From assembly GCF_051851475.1 (NCBI RefSeq), contig NZ_JBPUSJ010000014.1, positions 33,020 to 97,019 on the forward strand: a stretch of DNA of 64,000 bases, written 5' to 3'. Source of the DNA: Carboxylicivirga taeanensis. Its GTDB lineage: Bacteria > Bacteroidota > Bacteroidia > Bacteroidales > Marinilabiliaceae. Both the position numbers and the translations under genes were made by a program. Below, in pieces: positions 9,739-17,788 of this stretch; position 1 is the stretch's first letter, and every line of letters starts with the position of its first letter. The notes under the pieces were generated by a model. That model ran no database searches, had not been told where the DNA came from, and saw nothing but the letters and a program-made list of their open reading frames with translations.

Positions 9739-10509
9739 ATGGAATTGAAAGTAGGTGTTTTTCAGTATGATATTGTGTGGGAAGATACAGAAGCAAACCT
9801 TTCTTATTTGACCGACAACCTTCGCCATATAGATAAAGATACAGATGTATTGATACTCCCTGAAATGTTTCATTGTGGATTTACCATGTCGCCGGCTCTA
9901 AATGCGCAGCACGAAGGAGGGCGGGTGCTGAAGTGGATGCAGCAAGCGGCTGGCGAATACAATCTGGCTGTTATGGGCAGTGTTGTGGTGGAGAGTGCAA
10001 ACCAGTTTTATAATCGCTTTTACGTGGTGACTAAAGAGGATGTAAAATGGTACGATAAACGCCATCTCTTTACCATGAGTGATGAACATCTTCATTATCA
10101 GAGTGGGAATGAGCGGTTAATTGTTGACATTAAAGGGTGGCGTTTCTGTCCGCTAATTTGTTACGATTTAAGGTTTCCTGTATGGAGCAGAAATAAAAGT
10201 AAGGCATATGATGTATTAGTATACGTTGCCAATTGGCCGGCCACACGAAATCATGTGTGGGATACTTTACTAAAAGCCAGAGCGATTGAAAACCAATCAT
10301 ATGTGATAGGTGTTAATAGAATAGGAACTGGTCAGAATTTAAACTATATCGGCAATAGTCAGGTAGTGAACGCCAAAGGGCAGGTTGTATTGAATTTGTC
10401 AAATAAATGTGGTATATTTTATGTTAGTTTGAAAAGGACGGAATTAGAGGCTTTCAGGGAGAAGTTTCCGGTGTTGGATGATGCTGATGAGTTTGAGTTA
10501 TTGGATTGA
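9739..10509 (+). CDS. carbon-nitrogen hydrolase (nitrilase superfamily, omega-amidase-like)
   Basis: Cytoplasmic amidase of the nitrilase superfamily (256 aa). The catalytic triad is visible as E42 (LPEMF), K107 (WYDKRHLF) and C141 (LICYDLRFP). The sequence resembles the omega-amidase/YafV branch, which hydrolyses alpha-ketoglutaramate or ketosuccinamate to recycle 2-oxo acids from transamination; that specificity is inferred from overall pattern only. The frame is open back to a TTG at 9697, but the ATG at 9739 (MELKVGVFQYDIVWED) is where the family begins. The gene stands alone. Confidence 0.88.
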   Translation: MELKVGVFQYDIVWEDTEANLSYLTDNLRHIDKDTDVLILPEMFHCGFTMSPALNAQHEGGRVLKWMQQAAGEYNLAVMGSVVVESANQFYNRFYVVTKEDVKWYDKRHLFTMSDEHLHYQSGNERLIVDIKGWRFCPLICYDLRFPVWSRNKSKAYDVLVYVANWPATRNHVWDTLLKARAIENQSYVIGVNRIGTGQNLNYIGNSQVVNAKGQVVLNLSNKCGIFYVSLKRTELEAFREKFPVLDDADEFELLD

Positions 10510-10612
10510 TGATAAAGTTAATGCGATTGGTTGGTAAGTAGGGGTTGAAACATTTTATTTTTAGTGTTAACTTTAATTATCTATTAAAAATAATTATTAA
10601 ACAGATGGTTGT

Positions 10613-10858
10613 ATGAAGACGCTTAATGTACATGTACCGGATGATAAATTGAAATTTGTCCGAGAGCTATTAAATAATTTAGGTTTTGAGTGGAGTTTAC
10701 GTTCAACCGGTCACGATAAAGTGACTGAAGCGGCTACTGATGATAGCAATAAAGCTTACGAGCTTGATGAAGATGCCCGTAAAAAAGCTGCTAAAATGCG
10801 AGAGGAAAGTCTTAAGGATGTCATTAGTAAGATTGAGGAGTTGAGGAAAAAGCGCTGA
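10613..10858 (+). CDS. small acidic/basic helical protein, antitoxin-like
   Basis: Small protein of 81 aa that I do not assign firmly. The N-terminus (MKTLNVHVPDDKLKFVRELLNNLGF) has the strand-helix look of short Bacteroidota DUF2683-type or ribbon-helix-helix antitoxin-like proteins. The rest is a charged helix ending in KIEELRKKR. No RelE/ParE-like toxin frame follows, and the next gene is an unrelated secreted protein 111 bp away. It could be a solitary antitoxin, or a small regulator with no partner. Confidence 0.6.
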   Translation: MKTLNVHVPDDKLKFVRELLNNLGFEWSLRSTGHDKVTEAATDDSNKAYELDEDARKKAAKMREESLKDVISKIEELRKKR

Positions 10859-10969
10859 ATAAAATAACACTTAATTGATGTGTTGTGGTATGGTTATTGC
10901 TTTATGATCAATGCTGCAATTCTGTAAAGAATTGCTACAAGATTAAACTCTAACCATAAATTTTGAGGC

Positions 10970-11599
10970 ATGAAAAACAGCATTAAAATAATGGCACTGT
11001 GCGCCTTTTTTATCCTTGGTCTTGGGGCACATGCACAGCAAACCGTGGCAGACCTGAATATATACGACACAGTTGATAAGATGCCGCGTCTTAAAGGTGC
11101 CGGTAATAACATTAGTCGTTACATCCGAAAGCAAATTGATTATAATGACAGCTACAAGCTCAAAGGTGTTGAAGGAGATGTGTGGGTGAGTTTTATCGTA
11201 ACAGCAGCAGGTGAGGTGGCTAATGTAGAGCTCGAAAAAGGTATAGACAAAGAATTGGATGCTGAAGTACTGCGTGCTGTTAAAGCAACATCAGGTTGGA
11301 AGCCCGGGGTTGTAAATAAAGAAAAGGTACATACCCAAATGCGACTCCCCGTGCGCTTTGTGTTGTCTCCTGCTGAGAGAAACCTTTCATTACAGGTTAA
11401 GTCGCTGGATGAAATGGGCAAGCGTCCTTTGTTTGTGCTGGACAACAAGGAGGTTGAAGGTATATTGCGAATTGAAGACTACAACGTAGAGTCCATCCGG
11501 GTGATAAAAGGAGAAAAAGCCAGGAAACTTTATGGGGAAAAAGGAGCCGACGGTGTGGTTGTTATCACCTCCAAACGCGGCACACCGCCAATCTATTAA
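10970..11599 (+). CDS. exported TonB C-terminal-domain protein with a SusC-plug-like tail
   Basis: Secreted or periplasmic protein (209 aa). Residues 1-23 are a signal peptide (GLGAHAQ). Residues about 55-133 are a TonB_C-type domain: IRKQIDY, GVEGDVWVSFIVTAAGEV, a helix with AVKATSGWKPG, and the strand VRFVLS. Residues about 137-207 look like the end of a SusC plug domain: PLFVLDNKEV, then IESIRVIKG-like text, KLYGEKGADGVVVITSKRG. There is no N-terminal transmembrane anchor of a true TonB. The gene stands alone, followed by a terminator. A role in envelope energy coupling or as a decoy partner of receptors is only speculation. Confidence 0.78.
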   Translation: MKNSIKIMALCAFFILGLGAHAQQTVADLNIYDTVDKMPRLKGAGNNISRYIRKQIDYNDSYKLKGVEGDVWVSFIVTAAGEVANVELEKGIDKELDAEVLRAVKATSGWKPGVVNKEKVHTQMRLPVRFVLSPAERNLSLQVKSLDEMGKRPLFVLDNKEVEGILRIEDYNVESIRVIKGEKARKLYGEKGADGVVVITSKRGTPPIY

Positions 11600-11731
11600 A
11601 ATAATCTGGCAGTGGTATAGCTTCATATTTATGGTTGCTGCCACATCAGCTGAGGCCGATGAAAGTTATCAGGCAGAAAGGAATAAAGGAGCCTGAATCA
11701 AGTTTTGCTCAAAATTATTGCGAATAATCTC

Positions 11732-11760
11732 AAGCCAGATTTTGATGATCTGGCTTTTTG
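11732..11760 (+). terminator. intrinsic terminator after the TonB_C protein gene
   Basis: A perfect 9-bp stem (11732-11740 with 11748-11756, AAGCCAGAT/ATCTGGCTT), a 7-nt loop, then TTTTTG. Confidence 0.82.
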
Positions 11761-12210
11761 CGTTCTGATTATGTTTTGTAGTTACTTTTTTTCAATTTTA
11801 AATTAAAAGCCGTTACTTTGTAAGTACCCTCAAAGAAGCAATACAACTAATTCGTCTGGATTAAAAACCTATCCATTATTGTGTGTTGGGAAAGTCGGGC
11901 GCAGTAATGAGAGGAAATGGCAGTTTGTCATTTCAGTATTGCTATCAGTAAATTATGAATGATTTTAAGGTGGATGTTTTTTAAACAATGAAATGAAATG
12001 TTGTAAATGAAGACTTGCTTATGAATTGTAAGTGATGATGTATTTTAGTAGTTTATTAGCTGAGTTATTGCCTGATTCTGAGTCGAAAAAAAATGATGAG
12101 GTGATAATGTGAAAGTTGGCCTTGTAGAGTGGGCATTAGAGCTGCTATTTTCTGTTTTTAAACATCTTAAATAAATGATAAAAGACATGTAAATAATGCG
12201 AATTTCACCG

Positions 12211-12218
12211 TAGATTTG
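12211..12218 (+). promoter_or_regulatory. candidate -7 box for pta
   Basis: TAGATTTG matches TAnnTTTG and gives a leader of about 28 nt to the ATG at 12253. It also lies beyond the TTG at 12226 that would otherwise extend the frame. Confidence 0.45.
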
Positions 12219-12252
12219 CATAAAATTGATAATTATAACAATTAACAACGAA

Positions 12253-13257
12253 ATGGAATTTATTGAACAACTTAAGCAGAAGGCAAGCGAGAATAAAAAA
12301 CGAATTGTTTTGCCTGAAGGTTTAGAAGAGAGAACTCTTCGAGCTGCTGACACTATTTTAACCGAAGGTTTTGCAGATGTTATCCTGATTGGTAATACGG
12401 AAAAAGTGAATGAAGCTGCTGCTGGTTTTGGTTTAAAAAATATAAGTAAAGCTACAGTTGTTGACCCCGAAAATCACGAAAAAATTGATGCTTATGCAGA
12501 TATGATGGTGGAGATTCGCAAGAACAAAGGGTTAACAAAGGAGCAGGCGCTTGAGTTAATTAAAAATCCATTGTACTTGGCTGTTATGATGATTAAGGCT
12601 GGTGATGCTGATGGTGAAGTTGCCGGAGCAGATAATGCTACAGGCGATGTACTTCGTCCAGCTTTTCAGTATGTGAAAACAGCTCCTGGTATCAGTGTTG
12701 TTTCAGGTGCTTTTATCATGATTCTTAAGGATAAGGAGTTTGGTGAGGATGGCATGATGGTGTTTGCCGACTGTGCCGTACACCCTAACCCAACAGCCGA
12801 GGAGCTGGCCGAAATTGCTGTTGCAACAGGTCGCACCACTAAAGCGATTGCTGGTTTTGAGCCCAAAATTGCCATGTTAAGCTTCTCCACCAAAGGATCG
12901 GCTAAACACGAAATGGTTGATAAAGTTGCCACAGCCACAGAACTGGCTAAGAAAATGGCGCCAGATTTGAAGATTGAAGGTGAGATTCAGTCCGATGCGG
13001 CTATTATCCCAGAGATTGGACAAAAGAAAGCGCCCGGGTCAGAAATTGCGGGTCATGCCAATGTGTTGGTATTCCCAACATTAGAAACTGGTAACATTGC
13101 TTACAAGCTGGTGCAGCGTATGGCGCACGCTGAAGCCATAGGACCGGTATTGCAAGGGATGGCCGCGCCAATTAACGATTTATCGCGAGGCTGTTCGGTA
13201 AGTGATATTGTCAACCTGGTGGCTATTACAGCAAATCAGGCTGGAGGAAATATGTAA
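12253..13257 (+). CDS. pta: phosphate acetyltransferase
   Basis: Phosphotransacetylase (334 aa, the short form without the N-terminal DRTGG/P-loop domains) that interconverts acetyl-CoA and acetyl phosphate. Family hallmarks are KRIVLPEGLEERTLRAA at 13-29, the GADNATGDVLRPAFQ segment, FADCAVHPNPTAEELAEIA, and the C-terminal IGPVLQGMAAPINDLSRG. The frame runs back to a TTG at 12226, but ATG 12253 (MEFIEQLKQ) fits the family and the promoter. Its partner acetate kinase lies two genes downstream, past a terminator, so pta is probably its own transcription unit with some read-through. Confidence 0.93.
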   Translation: MEFIEQLKQKASENKKRIVLPEGLEERTLRAADTILTEGFADVILIGNTEKVNEAAAGFGLKNISKATVVDPENHEKIDAYADMMVEIRKNKGLTKEQALELIKNPLYLAVMMIKAGDADGEVAGADNATGDVLRPAFQYVKTAPGISVVSGAFIMILKDKEFGEDGMMVFADCAVHPNPTAEELAEIAVATGRTTKAIAGFEPKIAMLSFSTKGSAKHEMVDKVATATELAKKMAPDLKIEGEIQSDAAIIPEIGQKKAPGSEIAGHANVLVFPTLETGNIAYKLVQRMAHAEAIGPVLQGMAAPINDLSRGCSVSDIVNLVAITANQAGGNM

Positions 13258-13264
13258 ATTGAAG

Positions 13265-13291
13265 GCCGGTTTTTACCGGCTTTTTGTTTTT
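13265..13291 (+). terminator. intrinsic terminator after pta
   Basis: Stem GCCGGT/ACCGGC (13265-13270, 13275-13280) with a TTTT loop, followed by TTTTTGTTTTT. It separates pta from the genes behind it. Confidence 0.85.
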
Positions 13292-13344
13292 AGAATGCAA
13301 TTACATAAGTATAAAAACCATTAGGAAATAAAAAAAGGGAATAA

Positions 13345-14328
13345 ATGGCTGAAATTCTTGTAGAACCTATTGAACAATATGCTTTAGGTCAGAAGAAAAA
13401 AGGGAAAACATTGTTTTCAAAAGTTGGCGTTGTTGGATGTGGAAAAGAAGGGCAGAATATTGCTCGCATCGCCAGCTGGCATGGAATGGAAGTTGTTTTC
13501 ATTGAGCTGAATGAAGAGAAGATTGCCTCGGCTCTTGATAACATTGGTAAGGAGTTGGATAGTCGAATTGAAAGCTGGGGTTTGACTGAAAGTGAGAAGC
13601 GAGCTATCATGAGCCGTATCAAAGGCTCTACCGACTTTAATGATTTGGCCGACTGTGATTTTGTGATAGAAGCCATCAGAGCTGATGAAAAAACTGGTGT
13701 ACGCAGTATCGATGCCCGTAAAGAGGTATTCAGAAAAGTAGAAGCTGTAGTTGCCCGTGATGCCATTATTGCAACCAATGCCACCACCATTGTTGTTACA
13801 GAATTGGCTTCAGAACTGCAATTTCGTGAGCGCTGCGTCAGCCTCCATTTTTTCGTGACTTCGCCCGAAGCCCGAATTATTGAGGTCGTTAAAGGTTTGT
13901 ATACTTCAGATGAGGTTTATGAGCGTGTTTGCACTTTTGTGAAGTTAATTAATCGTGATGTTATACCAGTTGAAGAGTCGGCAGGCATCGTGAGTGTACG
14001 CTTATATGTTACTTTACTTAATGAAGCGTGCGCAGCTTTGATGGAAGGTGTTGCTACGATGCGAGACATTGATAAGACCATGGAAATTGGTTTAGGCATG
14101 CGTCTGGGACCTTTTAAATCAGCCGATGTTATTGGTTTGGATAAAGTCGTTCGTTGGATGGAGAACTTGTATGAGGAGTTTGGTAATCAGAAATTTGCGC
14201 CATCTCCTTTAGTGCGTCGTTTAGTGCGCGCCAAACGCTTGGGTAGTCATGTTGGTGTTGGTTTTTATCGTTACGATCAGGATGGTAATATTCTGGATGA
14301 CGAACCAATTTTGGGAAAAAAAGCCTAA
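13345..14328 (+). CDS. 3-hydroxyacyl-CoA (3-hydroxybutyryl-CoA) dehydrogenase-like protein
   Basis: Protein of 327 aa with the two-domain fold of 3-hydroxyacyl-CoA dehydrogenases: an NAD-binding domain (about 24-210; GCGKEGQNIA at 31-40 in place of the usual GAGxMGxGIA) and a helical C-terminal domain (about 213-315). The catalytic histidine is seen as H168 in HFF, but the following NPxP of typical enzymes is VTSP here. It would oxidise or form 3-hydroxybutyryl-CoA, which fits its place between pta and ackA-ptb-buk. The motif departures leave room for another acyl-CoA substrate. Confidence 0.78.
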   Translation: MAEILVEPIEQYALGQKKKGKTLFSKVGVVGCGKEGQNIARIASWHGMEVVFIELNEEKIASALDNIGKELDSRIESWGLTESEKRAIMSRIKGSTDFNDLADCDFVIEAIRADEKTGVRSIDARKEVFRKVEAVVARDAIIATNATTIVVTELASELQFRERCVSLHFFVTSPEARIIEVVKGLYTSDEVYERVCTFVKLINRDVIPVEESAGIVSVRLYVTLLNEACAALMEGVATMRDIDKTMEIGLGMRLGPFKSADVIGLDKVVRWMENLYEEFGNQKFAPSPLVRRLVRAKRLGSHVGVGFYRYDQDGNILDDEPILGKKA

Positions 14329-14359
14329 GTGAGCAATTAAAGTAACATTAACGAACAAG

Positions 14360-15610
14360 ATGGCTAAAGCCATTAAAAAGACGATAAGCAAGATGAAGAT
14401 TTTAGTATTGAACTGCGGTAGTTCATCTATAAAATATCAACTGTTCAACATGGCCGATAATGACTGGTTCGTGTTGGCAGCCGGTGGTGTAGAAAAGATT
14501 GGTTTAAAAGGTTCTTTTTTAAAGCACCAGAAAGAAGGTAACGAAAAAGTACTGTTGGAAGGTGAGATACTCGATCATCAAACAGGTATCGACTATATAT
14601 TGGGGGTTTTGGTAAGTGAGCGTCACGGTTGTATCAAATCTCTCGAAGAAATTGATGCTGTTGGTCACCGTGTGGTGCATGGTGGTGAGGAGTTTAACTC
14701 AAGTGTGTTTATTACCAACGATGTGGTTCGTAAAATGGAAGAGTGTATTGAACTCGCACCGCTTCACAATCCACCAAACCTGAAAGGAATTGAAGCAATT
14801 ACACAATTGTTGCCAAGTGTTCCTCAATGCGGGGTGTTTGACACTGCTTTTCATCAAACAATGCCCAAAGAAGCCTATATGTATGCCATTCCGCAGTCCC
14901 TCTACAAAAAGTATGGTATCCGTCGATATGGATTCCACGGTACCAGTCACCGCTATGTTTCAAAGCGTGCCTGCGATATCTTGGGAGTAGATTATTCGAC
15001 GCAGAAAATTATTTCTTGTCACTTGGGTAACGGAGCATCTATCTGTGCCATCAAAGATGGAAAGTCGGTTGATACATCAATGGGCTTCACACCATTAGAA
15101 GGTCTGGTAATGGGTACGCGCGCAGGAGATCTTGACTTGGGCGCCGTAACTTACATCATGGACAAAGAATTGATTGGTACGCGCTCTGCCAGTGTGCTGT
15201 TTAATAAGCACAGTGGATTGCTCGGTTTGACCGGTATTTCTTCCGACATGAGAGAGGTGTATGGTGCTTCCAATGATGGAAATGATGCTGCTCAGCTGGG
15301 GCTTAAAATCTATGATTACCGCATTAGAAAGTACATTGGTTCGTATGCTGCCGCTATGGGTGGTGTCGACATTGTTGTTTTCACTGGTGGTATTGGCGAA
15401 AATGCTTTCTATGTAAGAGAAGGTGTTTGTGAAGAACTTAAGTTTTTAGGTATTGAAATCGATAGCGCTAAAAACAATGAGACGTTTGGTAAAGAGCAGG
15501 TAATCAGCTCCGACGAAAGCAAAGTAAAAGTAATGGTAGTGCCAACTAATGAAGAATTAGTGATTGCTCAGGATACTAAAGAAATTGTTGAGGAATTGGC
15601 TAACCGCTAA
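14360..15610 (+). CDS. ackA: acetate kinase
   Basis: Acetate kinase (416 aa from this start) that makes ATP from acetyl phosphate; cytoplasmic, ASKHA fold. Visible motifs are LNCGSSSIKYQLF near the N-terminus, GHRVVHGGE, FDTAFHQTMP, YGFHGTSHRYVS and FTGGIGENA. An internal ATG at 14393 (MKILVLNCGS) is where most family members begin, so the 11-residue lysine-rich extension may not be translated. The gene follows the dehydrogenase by 31 bp and precedes ptb by 33 bp, so these three genes look like one operon. Confidence 0.93.
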   Translation: MAKAIKKTISKMKILVLNCGSSSIKYQLFNMADNDWFVLAAGGVEKIGLKGSFLKHQKEGNEKVLLEGEILDHQTGIDYILGVLVSERHGCIKSLEEIDAVGHRVVHGGEEFNSSVFITNDVVRKMEECIELAPLHNPPNLKGIEAITQLLPSVPQCGVFDTAFHQTMPKEAYMYAIPQSLYKKYGIRRYGFHGTSHRYVSKRACDILGVDYSTQKIISCHLGNGASICAIKDGKSVDTSMGFTPLEGLVMGTRAGDLDLGAVTYIMDKELIGTRSASVLFNKHSGLLGLTGISSDMREVYGASNDGNDAAQLGLKIYDYRIRKYIGSYAAAMGGVDIVVFTGGIGENAFYVREGVCEELKFLGIEIDSAKNNETFGKEQVISSDESKVKVMVVPTNEELVIAQDTKEIVEELANR

Positions 15611-15643
15611 TAGAACAGACTAAATCCAAAGATCCAATATAAA

Positions 15644-16540
15644 ATGTTTAAATCCTTATCTGATCTTCAAGAACTTATTAAAAAAAATAAGGTTAAGAAG
15701 AGGCTAGCTCTTGCTGTTTCGCAAGATACACACTCCTTAGAGGCAGTGCATACTGCCTTTAAGGCAGGTATTATAGAACCCATTTTAATTGGTTCCCGTC
15801 CGGATACAGAACGTATCATTGAGGAGAAAGGGTTCGATTTTGATGGGGCAACTTTTATTCATGAACCCAATGATGTAAAGTCGGTGGAACTGGCTGTGCG
15901 CATGGTGCACGACAATAAAGCAGACATATTGATGAAAGGTAAAGTAGCAACACCCGTGTTATTAAAGGGTGTGCTTAACAAAGAGTGGGGATTGCGCACA
16001 GGTAGTTTGTTGTCGCACTTTGCATTGTTTGAGGTAGATACCTATCATAAATTAATTGCTGTGACCGATGTGGCAATGAATATTGCTCCCAACTTACAAG
16101 ACAAGATTGCCATTGTGAATAATTCGGTAGGTTACATGAATAAGATGGGTATTGCCAAACCCAAAGTTGCCGTGTTGGGCGCCATTGAAATGGTCAATGA
16201 AAGCATGCAGGCAACACTTGATGCAGCGCTGTTGTCCAAAATGAATCAACGCGATCAAATAAAAAACTGCATCATTGATGGGCCCTTAGCTTTTGATAAT
16301 GCTGTAAGTTTTGAAAGTGCCAAACACAAAGGCATCAAAAGTGAAGTTGCGGGTGATACCGACCTTTTGTTAATGCCTGATATAGAGGTGGGGAATGTTC
16401 TTTACAAAACCTTGGTTTTCTTTGCTAAAGCAAAGGTAGCTTCGGTTATTTTAGGTGCTTCGGCCCCCATTGTTCTCACCTCTCGAAGCGATTCAGAAGA
16501 GTCAAAATACAATAGTATTTTATTAGCCACAATGGGTTAA
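15644..16540 (+). CDS. ptb: phosphate butyryltransferase
   Basis: Phosphotransbutyrylase (298 aa) that converts butyryl-CoA or a branched acyl-CoA into the acyl phosphate. It belongs to the same fold as Pta but has the shorter Ptb form with KADILMKGKVATPVLLKGVL, DVAMNIAPNLQDK and DGPLAFDNAVSFESAKHKGI. It lies directly behind ackA and ahead of buk, with a hairpin terminator between ptb and buk. Ptb and Buk together give ATP from butyryl-CoA. Relatives also accept isobutyryl- or isovaleryl-CoA from amino-acid breakdown. Confidence 0.92.
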   Translation: MFKSLSDLQELIKKNKVKKRLALAVSQDTHSLEAVHTAFKAGIIEPILIGSRPDTERIIEEKGFDFDGATFIHEPNDVKSVELAVRMVHDNKADILMKGKVATPVLLKGVLNKEWGLRTGSLLSHFALFEVDTYHKLIAVTDVAMNIAPNLQDKIAIVNNSVGYMNKMGIAKPKVAVLGAIEMVNESMQATLDAALLSKMNQRDQIKNCIIDGPLAFDNAVSFESAKHKGIKSEVAGDTDLLLMPDIEVGNVLYKTLVFFAKAKVASVILGASAPIVLTSRSDSEESKYNSILLATMG

Positions 16541-16548
16541 TGTTATAT

Positions 16549-16583
16549 CCCCCAATTTGTTCGTCAGGTTGGGGGACTTTTCT
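16549..16583 (+). terminator. hairpin terminator between ptb and buk
   Basis: Stem CCCCCAA/TTGGGGG (16549-16555, 16569-16575), 13-nt loop, then ACTTTTCT. It may attenuate rather than fully stop transcription into buk. Confidence 0.7.
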
Positions 16584-16630
16584 ATTAATCAGATAATTTT
16601 CGTGAAAAATCCCTTAAATTAGATCAAACT

Positions 16631-17707
16631 ATGGACAAGAAGAAAATCCTTGTTATCAATCCAGGTTCAACATCTACAAAAATTGCAGTGTACTGCGGAG
16701 ATAAATCCGTTTTTTTAAAAACTCTGCGTCATTCTACAGAAGAGATTAGCCAGTTTCCGAACATCGCCTCTCAATTTGAATTCAGAAAAGAAACCATCAT
16801 AAAGGAGCTTTTAGAAGCCGATATTGAAATAGATGATTTTGATGCAATTGTTGGGCGTGGCGGAATGGTTAAGCCAATTGCCTCTGGCGTATATGAGGTA
16901 AACGAAGCCTTGAAAGCAGACCTGAGAAAGGGTGTACTTGGTGAGCATGCCAGTAACCTGGGAGGCCTCATTGCTGATGATATGGCTAAAAATATCGAAG
17001 GAGCGCGTGCTTTTATAGCTGATCCGGTGGTTGTGGATGAGTTGCAGGATGTGGCACGTATCACGGGGCATCCGGAAATGCCACGCCGTTCAATCTTTCA
17101 TGCCTTAAACCAAAAAGCGGTGGCCAAACGATTTGCCCACGAGATTGAAAAGAAATACGAAGAGATTAATGTGATTGTAGCTCACTTAGGCGGAGGAATT
17201 TCTGTGGGAGCTCACCTCAAAGGTAAAGTGGTAGACGTAAATAATGCGCTGGATGGCTACGGCCCCTTCTCACCTGAAAGGGCTGGTACACTTCCTACTG
17301 GTGCGCTGATAGATGCATGCTATAGTGGCAAGTATAGCTATGAAGAGATGCGTAAGATTGTAAACGGTAAAGGCGGTTTGGTAGCTCACCTTGGCACCAA
17401 CCAGGCCCATGAAGTGGAAAAGAAAGCCGCCGAAGGTGAGCCGCATTATAAGCTGATCCATTCAGCCATGTCATATCAAATTGGAAAAACCATTGGTGGC
17501 TGTGCTGCCGTATTAAAAGGTCAGGTAGACGGTATAATTGTTACCGGAGGTATTGCTTACGATAAGCTGGTTATTGAGTACCTTAAAGATATGGTGGGTT
17601 GGATTGCGCCAGTAAAGGTTTACCCTGGCGAAGATGAAATGAAAGCTTTAGCCGAAAATGGATTGGCCGTGCTCAATGGCGAAGTAGAGTGCCAAACGTA
17701 TGAATAG
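16631..17707 (+). CDS. buk: butyrate kinase
   Basis: Butyrate kinase (358 aa) of the acetokinase family, making ATP from butyryl phosphate. Diagnostic segments are INPGSTSTKIAVY near residue 10, GRGGMVKPI, HLGGGISVGAHLKGKVVDVNNALDGYGPFSPERAGTLP and GGIAYDKLV. The length matches Buk rather than acetate kinase. It is preceded by a terminator-like hairpin and followed by a near-perfect one. With ptb it completes the butyrate branch of the block. Confidence 0.93.
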   Translation: MDKKKILVINPGSTSTKIAVYCGDKSVFLKTLRHSTEEISQFPNIASQFEFRKETIIKELLEADIEIDDFDAIVGRGGMVKPIASGVYEVNEALKADLRKGVLGEHASNLGGLIADDMAKNIEGARAFIADPVVVDELQDVARITGHPEMPRRSIFHALNQKAVAKRFAHEIEKKYEEINVIVAHLGGGISVGAHLKGKVVDVNNALDGYGPFSPERAGTLPTGALIDACYSGKYSYEEMRKIVNGKGGLVAHLGTNQAHEVEKKAAEGEPHYKLIHSAMSYQIGKTIGGCAAVLKGQVDGIIVTGGIAYDKLVIEYLKDMVGWIAPVKVYPGEDEMKALAENGLAVLNGEVECQTYE

Positions 17708-17733
17708 CGTGCCCTATTTATAAGGAACTGTAC

Positions 17734-17766
17734 AATCCCGTTCATGAAGAACGGGATTTTTTTTAT
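17734..17766 (+). terminator. intrinsic terminator after buk
   Basis: A perfect 10-bp stem (17734-17743 with 17749-17758, AATCCCGTTC/GAACGGGATT), a 5-nt loop and a run of eight or more T. The ATG at 17744 sits in the loop and is therefore not a credible start for the next gene. Confidence 0.93.
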
Positions 17767-17788
17767 CTTACCGCCTTTAATAAAATTT

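Larger units (their letters stand above)
11600..12252. other. intergenic region, 653 bp
   Basis: Contains the terminator at 11732-11760, a second hairpin at 11914-11934 (9-bp arms, one G-U pair, no T tract), and the pta promoter box at 12211. The remaining sequence is AT-rich without a supported gene. Confidence 0.5.

Noticed and set aside
12045..12353. 102-codon reverse frame over the pta start
   Set aside because: It overlaps the pta promoter and coding start in antisense and shows no protein-like pattern.
13389..13790. 133-codon reverse frame inside the dehydrogenase gene
   Set aside because: Antisense shadow of a strongly supported gene with Ser/Thr-rich text typical of reversed coding sequence.
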